Shown one piece after another: positions 8,524 to 19,140 of a stretch of DNA of 36,909 nucleotides (position 1 is its first letter; each line of letters starts with the position of its first letter). Below the pieces are notes generated by a model. It was not told the DNA's origin and did no database searches. It worked only from the letters and a program-made list of their open reading frames with translations. Position numbers and translations under genes: made by a program. Source of the DNA: Pseudomonadota bacterium (GTDB taxonomy: Bacteria; Verrucomicrobiota; Verrucomicrobiia; Chthoniobacterales; UBA6821); assembly GCA_009928265.1 (NCBI GenBank), contig RFPR01000003.1:1-36909 (forward strand), given 5' to 3'.

Positions 8524-9386
8524 CGTTTCAGCGGGAACGTCCTGATGTACAGGCGGGCCCTGTTGGCGAGGAGAGGGGGAAGACCATTTGAGAGAGTGAG
8601 ATTGGTTTCCCACCCGTTCAGGGGGATTCCCCCATTTGTCATGCAGTCCTGAAGCAAAGCGCTCATGTTACTCAACTGCGAGGGAGGGACGGTAGCCTTA
8701 CTTGAAGGATCCAGCAATCCCATGGCGACCACCACGGCGGCCACATTCGCAAGACCATGCCTGGGCTTGGAAGGATTGCCTAGATAGGCATAGGAGTTGA
8801 CCTGGTTGGTGCTGCCGTCGGCATTAACGGTTCCCGGTTTCATCATGAGGCCGATCTCCATGCGAAAGACCGCGGGTCCCACCACATGCCAGTAGTTGGT
8901 AGCATTTCCAAGGCACTGCGGGAGATTTGTCGTGTTGAATCCCGTGACGGACACGTTAGTGGTCAGGAAAGGGAGATCATCCCAACCCTTCGTCATCGCC
9001 ATCCGTGAAAGCTGCTGATTGGTCACCATGTATCCAACCATCGAGAGGGGACTCAATCCTCCCGTCGATCCTGAATAACCGGGAGCTTGGCTGTAAAAGT
9101 AAAATTGGTCGTTGCGGTCACCTCCCCCGCTCCCATCTTGGGGAAGCCCCAGAAAAAGAGTATCCACATCCTGCCTGATCACCATGGAGGTGATGTCAGC
9201 GTCCATCCTGTCGAAGACGGAGCGCGCCTCGGCGTCCATGTCGAGACGGCGCTTCATCATGGCTGAGGAGGAGGATGTCGCTCCGATGGTCTGAAAAAGG
9301 AGCAGGACCACCATGCTGAGCACGGCAAGCGCCACCAGCATCTCCAGCAGGGTGAATCCCCGAGCGGGATCCACCCCGGACTTCAT
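8520..9386 (-). CDS. Verru_Chthon cassette protein C, GspJ/PilW-like prepilin
   Basis: Prepilin-like protein of 288 residues. The type IV prepilin signal is textbook: MKSGVDPARG, then FTLLEMLVALAVL with Glu at mature position 5, followed by a hydrophobic helix that would pack in a pilus core. A globular part of about 255 residues follows. Place in the operon (third of four, just before the GspK-like A) and the DAEARSVFDRMDADI segment after the helix resemble GspJ. The start at 9386 lies one base after the stop of gene B. The frame stays open to 9641, but the extra 85 codons read the other side of gene B's tail and give a Thr/Val-rich string with no signal, so I rejected the longer start. Its stop overlaps the start of A. 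Confidence 0.87.
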   Translation of the reverse strand: MKSGVDPARGFTLLEMLVALAVLSMVVLLLFQTIGATSSSSAMMKRRLDMDAEARSVFDRMDADITSMVIRQDVDTLFLGLPQDGSGGGDRNDQFYFYSQAPGYSGSTGGLSPLSMVGYMVTNQQLSRMAMTKGWDDLPFLTTNVSVTGFNTTNLPQCLGNATNYWHVVGPAVFRMEIGLMMKPGTVNADGSTNQVNSYAYLGNPSKPRHGLANVAAVVVAMGLLDPSSKATVPPSQLSNMSALLQDCMTNGGIPLNGWETNLTLSNGLPPLLANRARLYIRTFPLKR

Positions 9387-9387
9387 G

Positions 9388-10083
9388 TCAGAAATCCTTT
9401 CCGCATTCGCGGTCGTCATCGCAACGGTCGTCACGGTCACGGCGGCTGCGACGGTCGTCGTCACAGTGGTCATCGTCATCGTCGCAACTTCCGGACTTGG
9501 TGTAATTCTTGTCGCTGTCCGATTCGCCGCAACTGGATGATCCGCTTCCATTGGTGGCACTTTGATTTGGTTGGTAGACAACCTTCGCACGGTAAACGCC
9601 TCCCAACTGCATCGCACGGTTAAATGACGTGACCGTTTCAACAGCCCCCTGCGGTTTATCAGCCGAAGACTGAGGCGGCCAGAAGACCTTGATCCGGGCC
9701 GTGGTCAAGGATGAGACCGTGGTGGACGGGGCGTTGGTGATGGACACGGTGACACCGAACCTGGCTTTTCCAGGATCGGACACCATGCTGCCGTCTCCGG
9801 AGAGGAAGAGGCTGGTGGCCCCTCCCTGCCCTGAGGCCGGCAGAGTAATCCCGTACTTAGGCGAAGTCGCCGAAGAGGACGGTGTATATCTGAGATCGGA
9901 AGCCACTGACGAGAGCATCGTCGCGCAGGCGGTCTGCTCCGTGGTATCCCTCGCGATGCGGATGCCGGCGGGAAGCAGGCCCTGCATCGTGGCGACGCAG
10001 ACGCCGGTGATCCCGACAGCAAGACAGACTTCGACGAGGGAGAACGCTCCCCGCGATGTCTTTGCTGACTTTTTCGTTTTCAT
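9388..10083 (-). CDS. Verru_Chthon cassette protein B, GspI/PilV-like prepilin with Asp/Cys-rich tail
   Basis: Prepilin-like protein of 231 residues. The leader MKTKKSAKTSRGA is followed by FSLVEVCLAVGITGV, with Glu at position 5 and Ala rather than Gly before the cleavage point. The short helix and the central part (ARIKVFWPP at about residues 127-135) suit a small minor pseudopilin of GspI/PilV type. The last 35 residues are unusual: runs of Asp broken by Cys, Arg and His (CDDDDDHCDDD, RCDDDRECGKDF). The DNA there is a degenerate short repeat based on gtc-gtc-type units. The tail could bind a metal or simply reflect repeat expansion. The gene starts 37 bp after the stop of D and ends one base before C. 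Confidence 0.85.
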   Translation of the reverse strand: MKTKKSAKTSRGAFSLVEVCLAVGITGVCVATMQGLLPAGIRIARDTTEQTACATMLSSVASDLRYTPSSSATSPKYGITLPASGQGGATSLFLSGDGSMVSDPGKARFGVTVSITNAPSTTVSSLTTARIKVFWPPQSSADKPQGAVETVTSFNRAMQLGGVYRAKVVYQPNQSATNGSGSSSCGESDSDKNYTKSGSCDDDDDHCDDDRRSRRDRDDRCDDDRECGKDF

Positions 10084-10120
10084 GTTCTTTGGGGGTTGAG
10101 GGTTTTCTACTCGGTTAAGA

Positions 10121-10855
10121 TCAGGGGCCGGGCCGCAATGCCTTCACGATGCCGTTAACGGCGTCGACCTCGACAACGGCGGTGTCCAGAGAGTTCACGG
10201 CGACCATCCCTCCTTTGGAGGGACGAAGCGCTAGATGGAGGCCTTCCGGCAGTGCTTGGGAACCTGGGAGTGAAGCGGATCCCCTCGGATCGAACCGGAT
10301 GACCGCAACGGAGAATCCCGGGATCGTGGCCTTGGTATTCACCGGCCATCCGAAAGGCGCATTCACCGGGGTAACGCCCAGAAGGATCGAATTGGTCAAC
10401 ATGGCTGCATTGCCGAACGGGAGACTTTGATCCAGATGAAGATTCTCCATCTGCTGAAGCTTGCCGATCGGCATCAGATTGGAGGGGGCAATAACGGACG
10501 AGGGATCGGAGGGGTTGTAGCCCGGCGTGCCGTCCTTGGTTGCCACGGTCCCTATCCAGATTTTTCCGACACCGGATGTTGCCGGCAGCTTGCCAGCCGG
10601 TTGCATACCGTCTGATTCAAAGAAACCCACATAAACGTAGGTGTTGAGCTGCATCGCCTGAGAGCGGGCCAACTCGAGGATGGACTGCATGTCGGAAACC
10701 CTTCGGTTCATCGCAATTCCACCAGTAATTCCCCAGAGGGCTGTGATGGAGGCCCATGCCATCCATGCCATGATGTTGATGACCACAAGCAACTCGAGGA
10801 GCGAAAACCCAGCACGGCGGTCTCTGGAACCGGAAGTGTGGAAACTGATTCTCAT
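10121..10855 (-). CDS. Verru_Chthon cassette protein D, GspH-like prepilin
   Basis: First gene of the four-gene prepilin cassette. From the ATG at 10855 the product has 244 residues: leader MRISFHTSGSRDRRAG, then FSLLELLVVINIMAW with Glu at mature position 5 and a hydrophobic helix. The following part (MQSILELARSQAMQLNTYVYVGF) resembles the 'A-AR-AI--n--v-v' region of GspH/FimT, in which residues after the helix mark candidate minor pilins. The frame is open a further 62 codons to 11041, with other ATGs at 10882 and 11008. I prefer 10855 because it gives a leader of normal length. No clear ribosome-binding site is visible at any of them. Confidence 0.85.
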   Translation of the reverse strand: MRISFHTSGSRDRRAGFSLLELLVVINIMAWMAWASITALWGITGGIAMNRRVSDMQSILELARSQAMQLNTYVYVGFFESDGMQPAGKLPATSGVGKIWIGTVATKDGTPGYNPSDPSSVIAPSNLMPIGKLQQMENLHLDQSLPFGNAAMLTNSILLGVTPVNAPFGWPVNTKATIPGFSVAVIRFDPRGSASLPGSQALPEGLHLALRPSKGGMVAVNSLDTAVVEVDAVNGIVKALRPGP

Positions 10856-11055
10856 CGGGGGGAGAGCGGTTGCCCCCTGCATCCTTTGACTCTTGGGAAC
10901 GATGCCGCGTTCACCTTGTTTTTCCCACATCGCCGGAACAAACGACCTCTCCCCGGCGGCCGGATTTTTCCGGTCTCCTGCCCCCGTAAACCGGAGCAGT
11001 GTCTTCATGGTGCAAACTCGCACCACTTCCATCATCCGCAAGCGGAAGATTTCAA
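10856..11055 (-). other. 200-bp gap between recO and cassette gene D with several small inverted repeats
   Basis: This gap probably carries the promoter or 5' leader of the cassette. It holds a hairpin ggtgc-aaactc-gcacc (11009-11024) and another, ccgga-tttt-tccgg (10960-10973), close to a GC-rich ccccggcggccgg stretch. The D frame stays open through it. I see no convincing -35/-10 pair and no match to the conserved core of the c-di-GMP (GEMM) riboswitch. Confidence 0.35.
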
Positions 11056-11586
11056 TCAGGGCAATGCCGTCATCACCCTCTCCCTGCTCTCGGGCAGCCT
11101 GTGCAGCAGGGCTCCCAGCGAGCGGTAGGCGGTCACCGAGGGATCGTGGATCCCGAGCACTTTGGCCAACTCGGTTTCAAAATGGAGGATCGCCTTCTGA
11201 TCGGGGGCGTTTGTTCGCAGGAAACCCCAGGCCCGCTGGAGCAGCGAAAACATCTCCGGGACGGGATGCATCGGCTCGGTCGCGAGATCGCAAAGCTCGG
11301 CGAAGTAGGAAGCGGCAAGCACCGTCGCATAGGTCGTCTGGAGTGCGCTGGCCGGATCGCCCGAAACCTCGGAGAGCGAGTGGAGATCGCCTGACTTCTG
11401 CGGCTTGAAGGCGATGTCAGCCTCGGTGAAAAGTTCCAACCTTCCTGCAAAGGCGCCGCCTGGTTTCGTTGCACCGCGCACCGCTGTCTTCACCTTGCCA
11501 TGGCGGTCGGTCAGCCAGACCACGACGAGGCTGTTCTCCGAATAACGGTAGCGTCTTAACAGGATCGCGCGGGCTTGTTCCATCAT
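11056..11586 (-). CDS. recO: DNA repair protein RecO, short form
   Basis: RecO anneals single strands and loads RecA with RecF and RecR in gap repair. The N-terminal OB fold is clear (about residues 3-75: ILLRRYRYSENSLVVVWL, HGKVKTAVRGATKP, LELFTEADI), followed by the helical part (YFAELCDLATEP, HFETELAKVLGI). At 176 residues it is shorter than the usual 230-250 and ends where many RecO proteins have a Cys zinc finger, so it is a zinc-free short form. The ATG at 11586 overlaps the TGA of the preceding gene (ATGATGA, so 11583 is a second possible start). It is the last gene of the ybeY-unknown-clpS-DUF2017-recO run. Confidence 0.85.
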   Translation of the reverse strand: MMEQARAILLRRYRYSENSLVVVWLTDRHGKVKTAVRGATKPGGAFAGRLELFTEADIAFKPQKSGDLHSLSEVSGDPASALQTTYATVLAASYFAELCDLATEPMHPVPEMFSLLQRAWGFLRTNAPDQKAILHFETELAKVLGIHDPSVTAYRSLGALLHRLPESRERVMTALP

Positions 11587-12068
11587 CCCTCGCCCATCGC
11601 GCGGATCAGGCACTCCTGCATAAAGCCGAAGAGGTTCACCTGCAGCAACGCCATCCCTTTGGCTGTCGAGAAATCGGCCTCCTCCTCATCGGCAGCCATA
11701 TCGGCTTCCGTGAGGTCATGCTCGGAGGCAAGGGCAAGACGGACTGCATTGAGCGTGGTGAGCCACGCATCGGTGTGGTCAGCGGGGATGGTCAGCGACC
11801 AGTCCCCTTTCTTGCCCTGGGTCATTGCTCCCAGATCAGCCTCGACGACGGAACGGGCTTTGGAAAATCCCTCGCGTAGTTCAGGCCGGACATGATCCTC
11901 CCAATCCTCGATCAGTTCCGTGTCCTCACCCGGCGGAGGCAGTAGACGAGCACTTCCCTCCGGACAGCGCTCCCACGGATCGGCAGCCGCGGCGCGCAGG
12001 ATCGCCTCCAGCACGGGATGGATTCCGTGGAAGCGACCTCCCCCACCCTCTGCGAACTCGAACGTCAC
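11583..12068 (-). CDS. DUF2017-like protein, translationally coupled to clpS
   Basis: Protein of 161 residues. Three blocks resemble the DUF2017 family, which in Actinobacteria is also found beside clpS: WLTTLNAVRLALASE followed by DLTEADM, and the C-terminal LLQVNLFGFMQECLIRAM. The middle is acidic (EDTELIEDWEDHV). The start is the GTG at 12068, which overlaps the clpS stop (GTGA); the open frame runs 147 bp further up but that part lies over clpS. Its 3' end overlaps recO. Function is not established in any organism I know; the conserved pairing with clpS suggests a role with the ClpS/ClpAP N-degron system, which is inference. Confidence 0.72.
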   Translation of the reverse strand: MTFEFAEGGGGRFHGIHPVLEAILRAAAADPWERCPEGSARLLPPPGEDTELIEDWEDHVRPELREGFSKARSVVEADLGAMTQGKKGDWSLTIPADHTDAWLTTLNAVRLALASEHDLTEADMAADEEEADFSTAKGMALLQVNLFGFMQECLIRAMGEG

Positions 12069-12352
12069 AGTGCCTTCTCCATCGTGGCCAGCAGGAGAAA
12101 TCCGTGCAGTTGCTGAACATAGTGCTCGGCTTTTTCCTTGCCGCCGCTCCAGACGATCGAGCGACCCTTGTGATGGACTTCCATCATGTGCTGCTCGGCC
12201 TTCTCCGAGGTCCATCCGAAAACCCTCCGGAAGACCATCGTCACATAGCTCATGAGATTGACCGGATCGTTGTGCACCATCACTAGCCAGGGGCGATCGA
12301 GTTCCTGCCTCAGATCTGTCTCCGGGGAATCAAGGAGATCGGGATTCGCCAT
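12065..12352 (-). CDS. clpS: ATP-dependent Clp protease adaptor ClpS
   Basis: Small adaptor (95 residues) that binds N-degron substrates and hands them to ClpA/ClpC. The family core is plain: WLVMVHNDPVNLMSYV, in which the Asn-Asp pair begins the N-degron pocket, then VFGWTSEKAEQHMMEVHHKGR and a final LHGF segment. The N-terminal tail of about 20 residues, which contacts the AAA+ partner, is acidic and present. Two bases separate it from the unknown gene upstream, and it overlaps the DUF2017 gene downstream. Confidence 0.95.
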   Translation of the reverse strand: MANPDLLDSPETDLRQELDRPWLVMVHNDPVNLMSYVTMVFRRVFGWTSEKAEQHMMEVHHKGRSIVWSGGKEKAEHYVQQLHGFLLLATMEKAL

Positions 12353-12354
12353 GA

Positions 12355-12936
12355 TCAGACGATGGAAATGGGGGCCTCGACCTCCTCCCGACCGAGAATT
12401 CCGAGGATCAGGAATCGTGAGATGTCACGCCCGTCGAGACCCGCACCCATTCCCTCCTGCAGGAGATAGGCTCCCTCCATGACTCGAGGGGGAAGACTGA
12501 AGAGAGCGGCGCGAAGCGCGTGGATCACGGCAAGATGGCCCGGAGCATCGCCCGCAAGGACCATCGTGCGATAGCGTTCCAGCATCCGATCACCCCGGGG
12601 CGGCAGAAGACCACCGATGAGACGCTTCCCCTCCGTGCGGCTCTGAAGAGAAAGATGTTTGGGAAGAAGGGTCTCCAACCGGCAATCGATCAGAGCAATC
12701 TCGAGATTCCCACCCAGCGAATACTCCCGGCGCACATCCTCCATCGCTGGCCGGATCGCCGGAGAAAAGAGGGAGGCGTTCCAGTTCACCACGGAAGCGG
12801 CTACCGGGCCACGGACCTCAAGGGTCACTTCGCCCACGGCATCAAGGAAGGGATTGCAAAGTTCCGCCGCACGGACGATCACCCCGAGATCACTCCCGGA
12901 GTCGACCTGTTCTTGTCGTAGAGCGGCTTCTCCCAT
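12355..12936 (-). CDS. Unknown protein between ybeY and clpS
   Basis: A 193-residue, probably cytoplasmic protein that I do not recognise. It has no signal peptide and no transmembrane segment. Visible blocks are VVNWNASLFSPAIRPAMEDV, then PKHLSLQSRTEGKRLIGGLL, and a C-terminal LPPRVMEGAYLLQEGMGAG. It starts 13 bp after the ybeY stop and ends 2 bp before clpS, so it is almost certainly co-transcribed with them. Base composition matches its neighbours and no frameshift is evident. No function is proposed. Confidence 0.8.
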   Translation of the reverse strand: MGEAALRQEQVDSGSDLGVIVRAAELCNPFLDAVGEVTLEVRGPVAASVVNWNASLFSPAIRPAMEDVRREYSLGGNLEIALIDCRLETLLPKHLSLQSRTEGKRLIGGLLPPRGDRMLERYRTMVLAGDAPGHLAVIHALRAALFSLPPRVMEGAYLLQEGMGAGLDGRDISRFLILGILGREEVEAPISIV

Positions 12937-12949
12937 GCTGGAGAAGCTA

Positions 12950-13381
12950 TCACACCCCCTTCAGGGCTTCTTCTAAAATCTCCTCCTGACGGGCATGCAT
13001 AATCACCCGCTCTTTTTCGGTCAGATCGTCGTACCCAAGCAGATGCAGAAGGCCGTGGATCGCACAGAGAGCGACCTCATGATCAGCGGGGTGACGGAAC
13101 TTCTTCGCATTGGCCGCCGCAATGGGAACCCCGATCAGGATCTCCCCATGCTCGAATGTGATCACATCGGTTGGCGTCGGATCTTCGAGGAACTCCCCGT
13201 GCACCTTGGCGATCGCCGCCTCACCCAGCAGCGTGATCTCCACCTCAGGCGGAAGAGTCAGCCCCTTCTTCCTAGGCTTCCCTACACACAAGGGCAACGC
13301 CACCTCTACGATCCGCCGAATCTTCGGCAGATCGACTTTCAACGCGCGTTGGCGGTTGGCCCAGAGGAGAGTTGGAAGCAT
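12950..13381 (-). CDS. ybeY: Endoribonuclease YbeY (rRNA maturation factor)
   Basis: Single-strand-specific metal-dependent endoribonuclease used in 16S rRNA 3' processing and ribosome quality control. Length (143 residues) is normal. The family blocks are EFLEDPTPTDVITFEHG and the metal site HGLLHLLGYDDL. The first two zinc ligands are His109 and His113; the third position, His in E. coli, is Asp119 here. His-to-Asp at this position also occurs in other lineages, so activity is likely kept. It leads a five-gene minus-strand run ending in recO. It starts at ATG 13381 with no clear ribosome-binding site. Confidence 0.93.
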   Translation of the reverse strand: MLPTLLWANRQRALKVDLPKIRRIVEVALPLCVGKPRKKGLTLPPEVEITLLGEAAIAKVHGEFLEDPTPTDVITFEHGEILIGVPIAAANAKKFRHPADHEVALCAIHGLLHLLGYDDLTEKERVIMHARQEEILEEALKGV

Positions 13382-13545
13382 GTGGAAAGGCTTTTAGACT
13401 GAAGACAACCAAGCTTGTGGGTGCAAGCGCGGAAGACTGACGCAGTTAGCCCCAAAGGGGTGGCACTGTACGCCGGGAGGCGGATGCCATCAATTAGACT
13501 GTTAGGAAAAACTGTAGAGTTGGTGGTGGTATTACAGGATTAATA
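13382..13545. other. Gap upstream of ybeY, edge of the AT-rich island
   Basis: No gene is seen in these 164 bases. It must hold the promoter of the ybeY run, but I cannot pick one with confidence. Two small inverted repeats are visible: gcttg-N6-caagc (13413-13428) and cccc-aaa-gggg (about 13450-13460). Base composition switches from GC-rich to AT-rich near 13500. Confidence 0.4.
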
Positions 13546-13552
13546 TTAATCC
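13537..13552. repeat. Perfect 16-bp palindrome overlapping the stop of an island gene
   Basis: The string ggattaatattaatcc is its own reverse complement. It covers the TAA stop of the gene at 13546-14010. It could be an operator-like binding site or part of a weak terminator; no T-run follows on the minus strand. Confidence 0.5.
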
Positions 13553-14010
13553 TCTTGTTCCGAATCAGACTCACCTGTTCCCATCAAATCCCAATAAGCT
13601 TTCATATAGTAGGGCCCCCAATAACCCTCCCGGAGATGCACGGGTGTTCGCCTTATCGCATCTTGTACTGTATCAGAGTCTGGCAACATGCATGAATCCA
13701 AATCCTTTTGAGCAAGGTAGTAGAGCATCCCTCTTGGAGTGATCTCAATTTCCGCCTGATTGAGAATCTCTTCAGGAGGAACACAAAATGTAGGTCCATC
13801 GCATGTGCCCTGGTTGTACTGCTCGATATTTAGGTAATCACCATAACCTAAAACCAGTATTGTTTCACTTTCTGTCCGAGGAATTTCGGGTGTTGTTTGG
13901 GGGGCTAAACTGTTTTCTTCATTAAGATTTAATGCTTCAGAAAGAAGAATTTTATTCTTTAAAACTAATTTAGCCAAGTCTTTGCCAATAGTAACAAATA
14001 TGAATTTCAA
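13546..14010 (-). CDS. Unknown 154-residue protein in AT-rich island
   Basis: I do not recognise this protein. It opens with a short hydrophobic stretch (MKFIFVTIGKDLAKLVL), then is mainly polar and acidic, with Tyr/Trp-rich pieces (VLGYGDYLNIEQYNQ, REGYWGPYYMKAYWDL) and an acidic end (GESDSEQED). Three Cys are present, two of them in GTCDGPTFCVPPEE. Its codons are AT-rich, unlike nearly all other genes here. The ATG at 14010 lies 4 bp after the stop of the membrane protein gene, so the two form one unit. Confidence 0.65.
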   Translation of the reverse strand: MKFIFVTIGKDLAKLVLKNKILLSEALNLNEENSLAPQTTPEIPRTESETILVLGYGDYLNIEQYNQGTCDGPTFCVPPEEILNQAEIEITPRGMLYYLAQKDLDSCMLPDSDTVQDAIRRTPVHLREGYWGPYYMKAYWDLMGTGESDSEQED

Positions 14011-14014
14011 TTTA

Positions 14015-14626
14015 TTATGTTTTTATGCTCTTGTTGAAAAATAATGCTAAACCCTGAATAGGTATTCCCAACGCCATACCTACTAACAAAACTTTGACAG
14101 CATTTGCAAAATCATACTTTAAAAATATAATAGCTGCAATAGTAGCAAGATATGAAGCAGAAATAATTACTGCTTGGATTTTTGCATCATTATTTTCCTC
14201 TTTGGAAGCCATTAATGCCCATGGAGTTGAAACTATTCCATATGACCAAATTAGTAATGGAGTTCGAATTCCCTCATCTCCAAAGAAATAGAAAAATCTA
14301 AGCACCAAAAAAGAGTATCCGCACATTACTCCATAATTCCACACAGCAACGGGAAGCATCATCAAACATCCAAAGAATGATGATATCGCTTGTTTTTTAT
14401 TTAAGAGAAAAACTGCAGGCATTGCCAAAATCAGACCAAATCCCAATGCTAATGGAATAATAAATTGGGACAAAATAAGTGCCCCTAAACCAATTCCAAT
14501 TGCTTTCCACTGTCCAAGAATAACTAGCCAAAAAAATGAAACAATTCCACTAAATGTATTAATGAATACAAAAATTGCACTAACTAATATTAGCGGAGCT
14601 GCTAAAATGTAAATTATTTTCTTCAT
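14015..14626 (-). CDS. Unknown multi-pass membrane protein in AT-rich island
   Basis: A 203-residue protein made mostly of hydrophobic segments, probably six to eight helices (for example residues 5-35, 44-75, 81-110, 125-145, 150-170 and 176-197). The N-terminus MKKIIYILAAPLILV is signal-anchor-like. I recognise no transporter or enzyme motif. The DNA is strongly AT-rich, with AT-favouring codons, in contrast to metH on one side and ybeY on the other. With the gene at 13546 it forms a two-gene unit that looks horizontally acquired. Confidence 0.65.
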   Translation of the reverse strand: MKKIIYILAAPLILVSAIFVFINTFSGIVSFFWLVILGQWKAIGIGLGALILSQFIIPLALGFGLILAMPAVFLLNKKQAISSFFGCLMMLPVAVWNYGVMCGYSFLVLRFFYFFGDEGIRTPLLIWSYGIVSTPWALMASKEENNDAKIQAVIISASYLATIAAIIFLKYDFANAVKVLLVGMALGIPIQGLALFFNKSIKT

Positions 14627-14694
14627 TTTATTATTGAATCGCTAGTAACTAGAGCTTCTAGACTTCGACGCTACATACAGTCAACTCTTATTCA

Positions 14695-18453
<3,759 letters not shown>

Positions 18454-18506
18454 GATGATCAAGGATTGGAGAAGGTGGCGGCGCCTGCTACGGCTGAGGA
18501 ATGGCT

Positions 18507-19136
18507 ATGGAAAAGACCAAGGATCTGACGATCAGTCTTCCCGAGGGCTATGCGTCCGGAACGCAGCGTTACGCGTTGCTGCTGTCGCTTGATCCGGGAA
18601 TGCCCGCTGCAGAAATCGCCACCCGACTGAAGGATAAAGGTCTCCTGCCCCGACTGATCGTGGCGGTCCGAGCGGAAGGAAGTAACGCGGATGCGGCGAG
18701 TTTGCTGGAACGACTGACCGACTCGCACCGAATTCTGGAAGCCCCCCAGGCACGCTGGATCTGCGGGACAGGACACTCCGCCGCCGAGGCGCTGCGATTT
18801 GTTCTCGACCACCCTGATCTGGCGGGACGAGCAGCCTGTCTCTCGACATCCTTTGAGGGAGCGGAGGGAGCGCCTCCCCTGCACTCGCGCCTGCTTCGGG
18901 AGTTGGAGGAGAGGGTTGATCTTCCAGCCGGAGTGAAGCTGTTCCTTGATTATGGCACCATCGGTCTCGACGAATGCTATGAGCCGTATCACCGGGATGC
19001 CGGTGCAATCTTCCGCGCGAAGGGATGGACTGATGATCGAGAGTTCCGGATTACCCGTAGCATTGGAGGATCGCACGATCCCGCCTCGTGGCGCGATCGT
19101 CTCAGTCCGGCCCTGTGCTGGCTGGCGGAACGCTGA
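18507..19136 (+). CDS. Esterase-like alpha/beta-hydrolase protein with altered catalytic site
   Basis: A 209-residue protein of the putative esterase (esterase D/Fes-like) family. The C-terminal block SIGGSHDPASWRDRLSPAL matches the segment that carries the catalytic His, and FLDYGTIGLDE resembles the strand near the acid residue. The elbow that should read GGSSMGG instead reads WICGTGHSAAEALRF, so the usual nucleophile position appears to be Gly. A Ser two residues further on could have taken over, or the protein may be a pseudo-enzyme. The start at 18507 is preferred because gagga (18496-18500) is then 6 bases away; with ATG 18501 it would abut the start. Divergent from metH and convergent with the gene ending at 19141. 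Confidence 0.65.
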   Translation: MEKTKDLTISLPEGYASGTQRYALLLSLDPGMPAAEIATRLKDKGLLPRLIVAVRAEGSNADAASLLERLTDSHRILEAPQARWICGTGHSAAEALRFVLDHPDLAGRAACLSTSFEGAEGAPPLHSRLLRELEERVDLPAGVKLFLDYGTIGLDECYEPYHRDAGAIFRAKGWTDDREFRITRSIGGSHDPASWRDRLSPALCWLAER

Positions 19137-19140
19137 CATT

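Noticed and set aside
9387..9641. 85-codon upstream extension of cassette gene C
   Set aside because: It overlaps gene B's tail and gives a Thr/Val-rich string; the prepilin leader fixes the start at 9386.
18454..18506. Cobalamin or SAM riboswitch before metH
   Set aside because: Only 53 bp lie between metH and the divergent gene, too short for either riboswitch, and no core motif is seen.
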